Assembly: GCA_900548215.1 (NCBI GenBank)
Contig: URJI01000042.1
Span: 1-23,519 of the forward strand
Direction of reading: 5' to 3'
DNA length: 23,519 bases
Source of the DNA: an uncultured Coprococcus sp.
GTDB lineage: Bacteria > Bacillota > Clostridia > Lachnospirales > Lachnospiraceae
This document shows, piece after piece, positions 22,847-23,519 of the stretch; position 1 is the first letter of the stretch; each line of letters opens with the position of its first letter. Both the position numbers and the translations under genes were made by a program. The notes below the pieces were generated by a model. It was given only the letters and a program-made list of their open reading frames with translations, searched no databases and was not told the origin of the DNA.

Positions 22847-23519
22847 ATGCGGGCGTATAGGTTGTTTGACGGTGTGCCACACAGTATCCTGGCGGGAGAT
22901 CTGGATTTGGAAGTTACCGATCTGGTCCAGGATTCCAGGCAGGTCACACCGGGAGCTGTGTTCGTGTGCAGGGCTGGAACTGTCACGGATGGACATAACT
23001 ATATAGACGATGCGATGAACAGGGGAGCTGCCGGTATCATATTGACAGATGATCTGGAGCTGCCGGGGATGTATAACACTTTACAGCATATATTTGTGGC
23101 AAAGATGGATGATTACAGGAGAAGTATAGGCAGGTTGTGCAATAATTTCTGGGATCATCCATCAAGACACCTGACGGTCATAGCTGTGACCGGAACAAAG
23201 GGTAAAACGACTACATCCTACATGATAAAGAATATGCTGGAACGTGGTGGGTGTAGAACCGGACTTATCGGGACTATCGAGATATGCGATGGTGTGAATA
23301 CTTTTCCTTCTGTAAACACTACCCCTGATACCTTGTATCTGCACAGAAAACTGGCAGATATGGTCAGGCATGGGGCAAAGTATTGTGTCATGGAAGTATC
23401 GTCCCAGGGACTTATGTGCAGCAGGATATCAGGGATGGATATAGATATAGCTATATACACGAATCTGTCACCCGATCATATAGGTGCAAATGAGCACAGG
23501 ACATTTGAGGAATACTGCA
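22847..23519 (+). CDS. MurE-like Mur ligase (3' end beyond window)
   Basis: The open frame from 22847 to the window edge encodes 224 residues without a stop. AGGAGG at 22834-22839 with 7-base spacing sets the start MRAYRLFDG. It shows the MurE N-terminal domain (VQDSRQVTPGAVFVCRAG, DGHNYIDDAMNRGA) and ATP-binding P-loop TGTKGKTTT (115-123), NTTPDTLYLH and EVSSQGLM. MurE adds the third amino acid (diaminopimelate or lysine) to the UDP-MurNAc dipeptide in the cytoplasm. The usual EVSSHGL is EVSSQGL here, and the following DHIGANEHRTFEEY differs from the classical DHLDYHG segment. This marks a divergent MurE branch; it may be a second Mur ligase in the genome. The part that determines the amino acid is outside the window. 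Confidence 0.88.
   Translation, partial: MRAYRLFDGVPHSILAGDLDLEVTDLVQDSRQVTPGAVFVCRAGTVTDGHNYIDDAMNRGAAGIILTDDLELPGMYNTLQHIFVAKMDDYRRSIGRLCNNFWDHPSRHLTVIAVTGTKGKTTTSYMIKNMLERGGCRTGLIGTIEICDGVNTFPSVNTTPDTLYLHRKLADMVRHGAKYCVMEVSSQGLMCSRISGMDIDIAIYTNLSPDHIGANEHRTFEEYC

Overview
The window reads as a chromosomal segment of a Gram-positive anaerobe of the Clostridia, most likely a Lachnospiraceae-type gut bacterium. This rests on gene order and family content, not on a database search. Supporting signs are lon-engB, rho-rpmE, DUF1385-prmC-prfA and yicC-gmk-rpoZ neighbourhoods, families frequent in that group (DUF4364, DUF5688, DUF1292, small two-helix membrane proteins), A+T-rich DNA, strong AGGAGG-type ribosome binding sites and sigma-A-like promoters with 17-base spacers. 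Nearly all genes are on the + strand; only the DUF4364 and DUF1292 genes point the other way. I see no rRNA, tRNA, CRISPR, transposase, integrase or phage gene.

Layout. 1-2635: 5'-truncated lon and engB, closed by a long symmetrical hairpin facing the convergent DUF4364 gene (2785-3318, -). 3615-5621: rho, whose protein carries a glutamine-rich disordered insert, then rpmE with its own promoter overlapping a perfect inverted repeat. 5632-9776: a hairpin, then DUF1385, prmC, prfA and hisC, almost without gaps; PrmC methylates the GGQ glutamine of the release factor encoded next to it. 9777-12105: a more accessory stretch with a long hairpin, a 20-bp tandem duplication, a palindromic operator-like site, a DUF5688 gene, and a TetR regulator paired with a receiver-only response regulator. 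12204-16626: rarA, a small membrane protein, a SEC-C protein and a compact PcrA/UvrD-type helicase. 16639-16766: three 25-bp tandem repeats inside a long stem, between convergent genes. 16797-18776: DUF1292 (-) and glgA (+) leave a compact pair of divergent promoters. 19002-22695: rqcH, then yicC-gmk-rpoZ. 22847 to the end: the first 224 codons of a MurE-like Mur ligase.

Functionally this is mostly information processing and quality control: Lon (protein turnover), RqcH (rescue of stalled ribosomes), EngB and L31 (ribosome), Rho and omega (transcription), PrmC and RF1 (translation termination), RarA and a helicase (replication and repair), plus glycogen synthesis, GMP phosphorylation and cell-wall synthesis.

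I found no clear multi-gene novel system. The best leads are the Rho low-complexity insert, a small ORF overlapping the prfA start that ends in UAG (an RF1-read codon), the 25-bp repeat array inside a terminator-like stem, the inverted repeat across the rpmE promoter, and the TetR plus lone-receiver pair. Small alternative starts were resolved by ribosome binding sites for DUF4364, rho, rpmE, hisC, rqcH and yicC, all of which begin later than the longest open frame.
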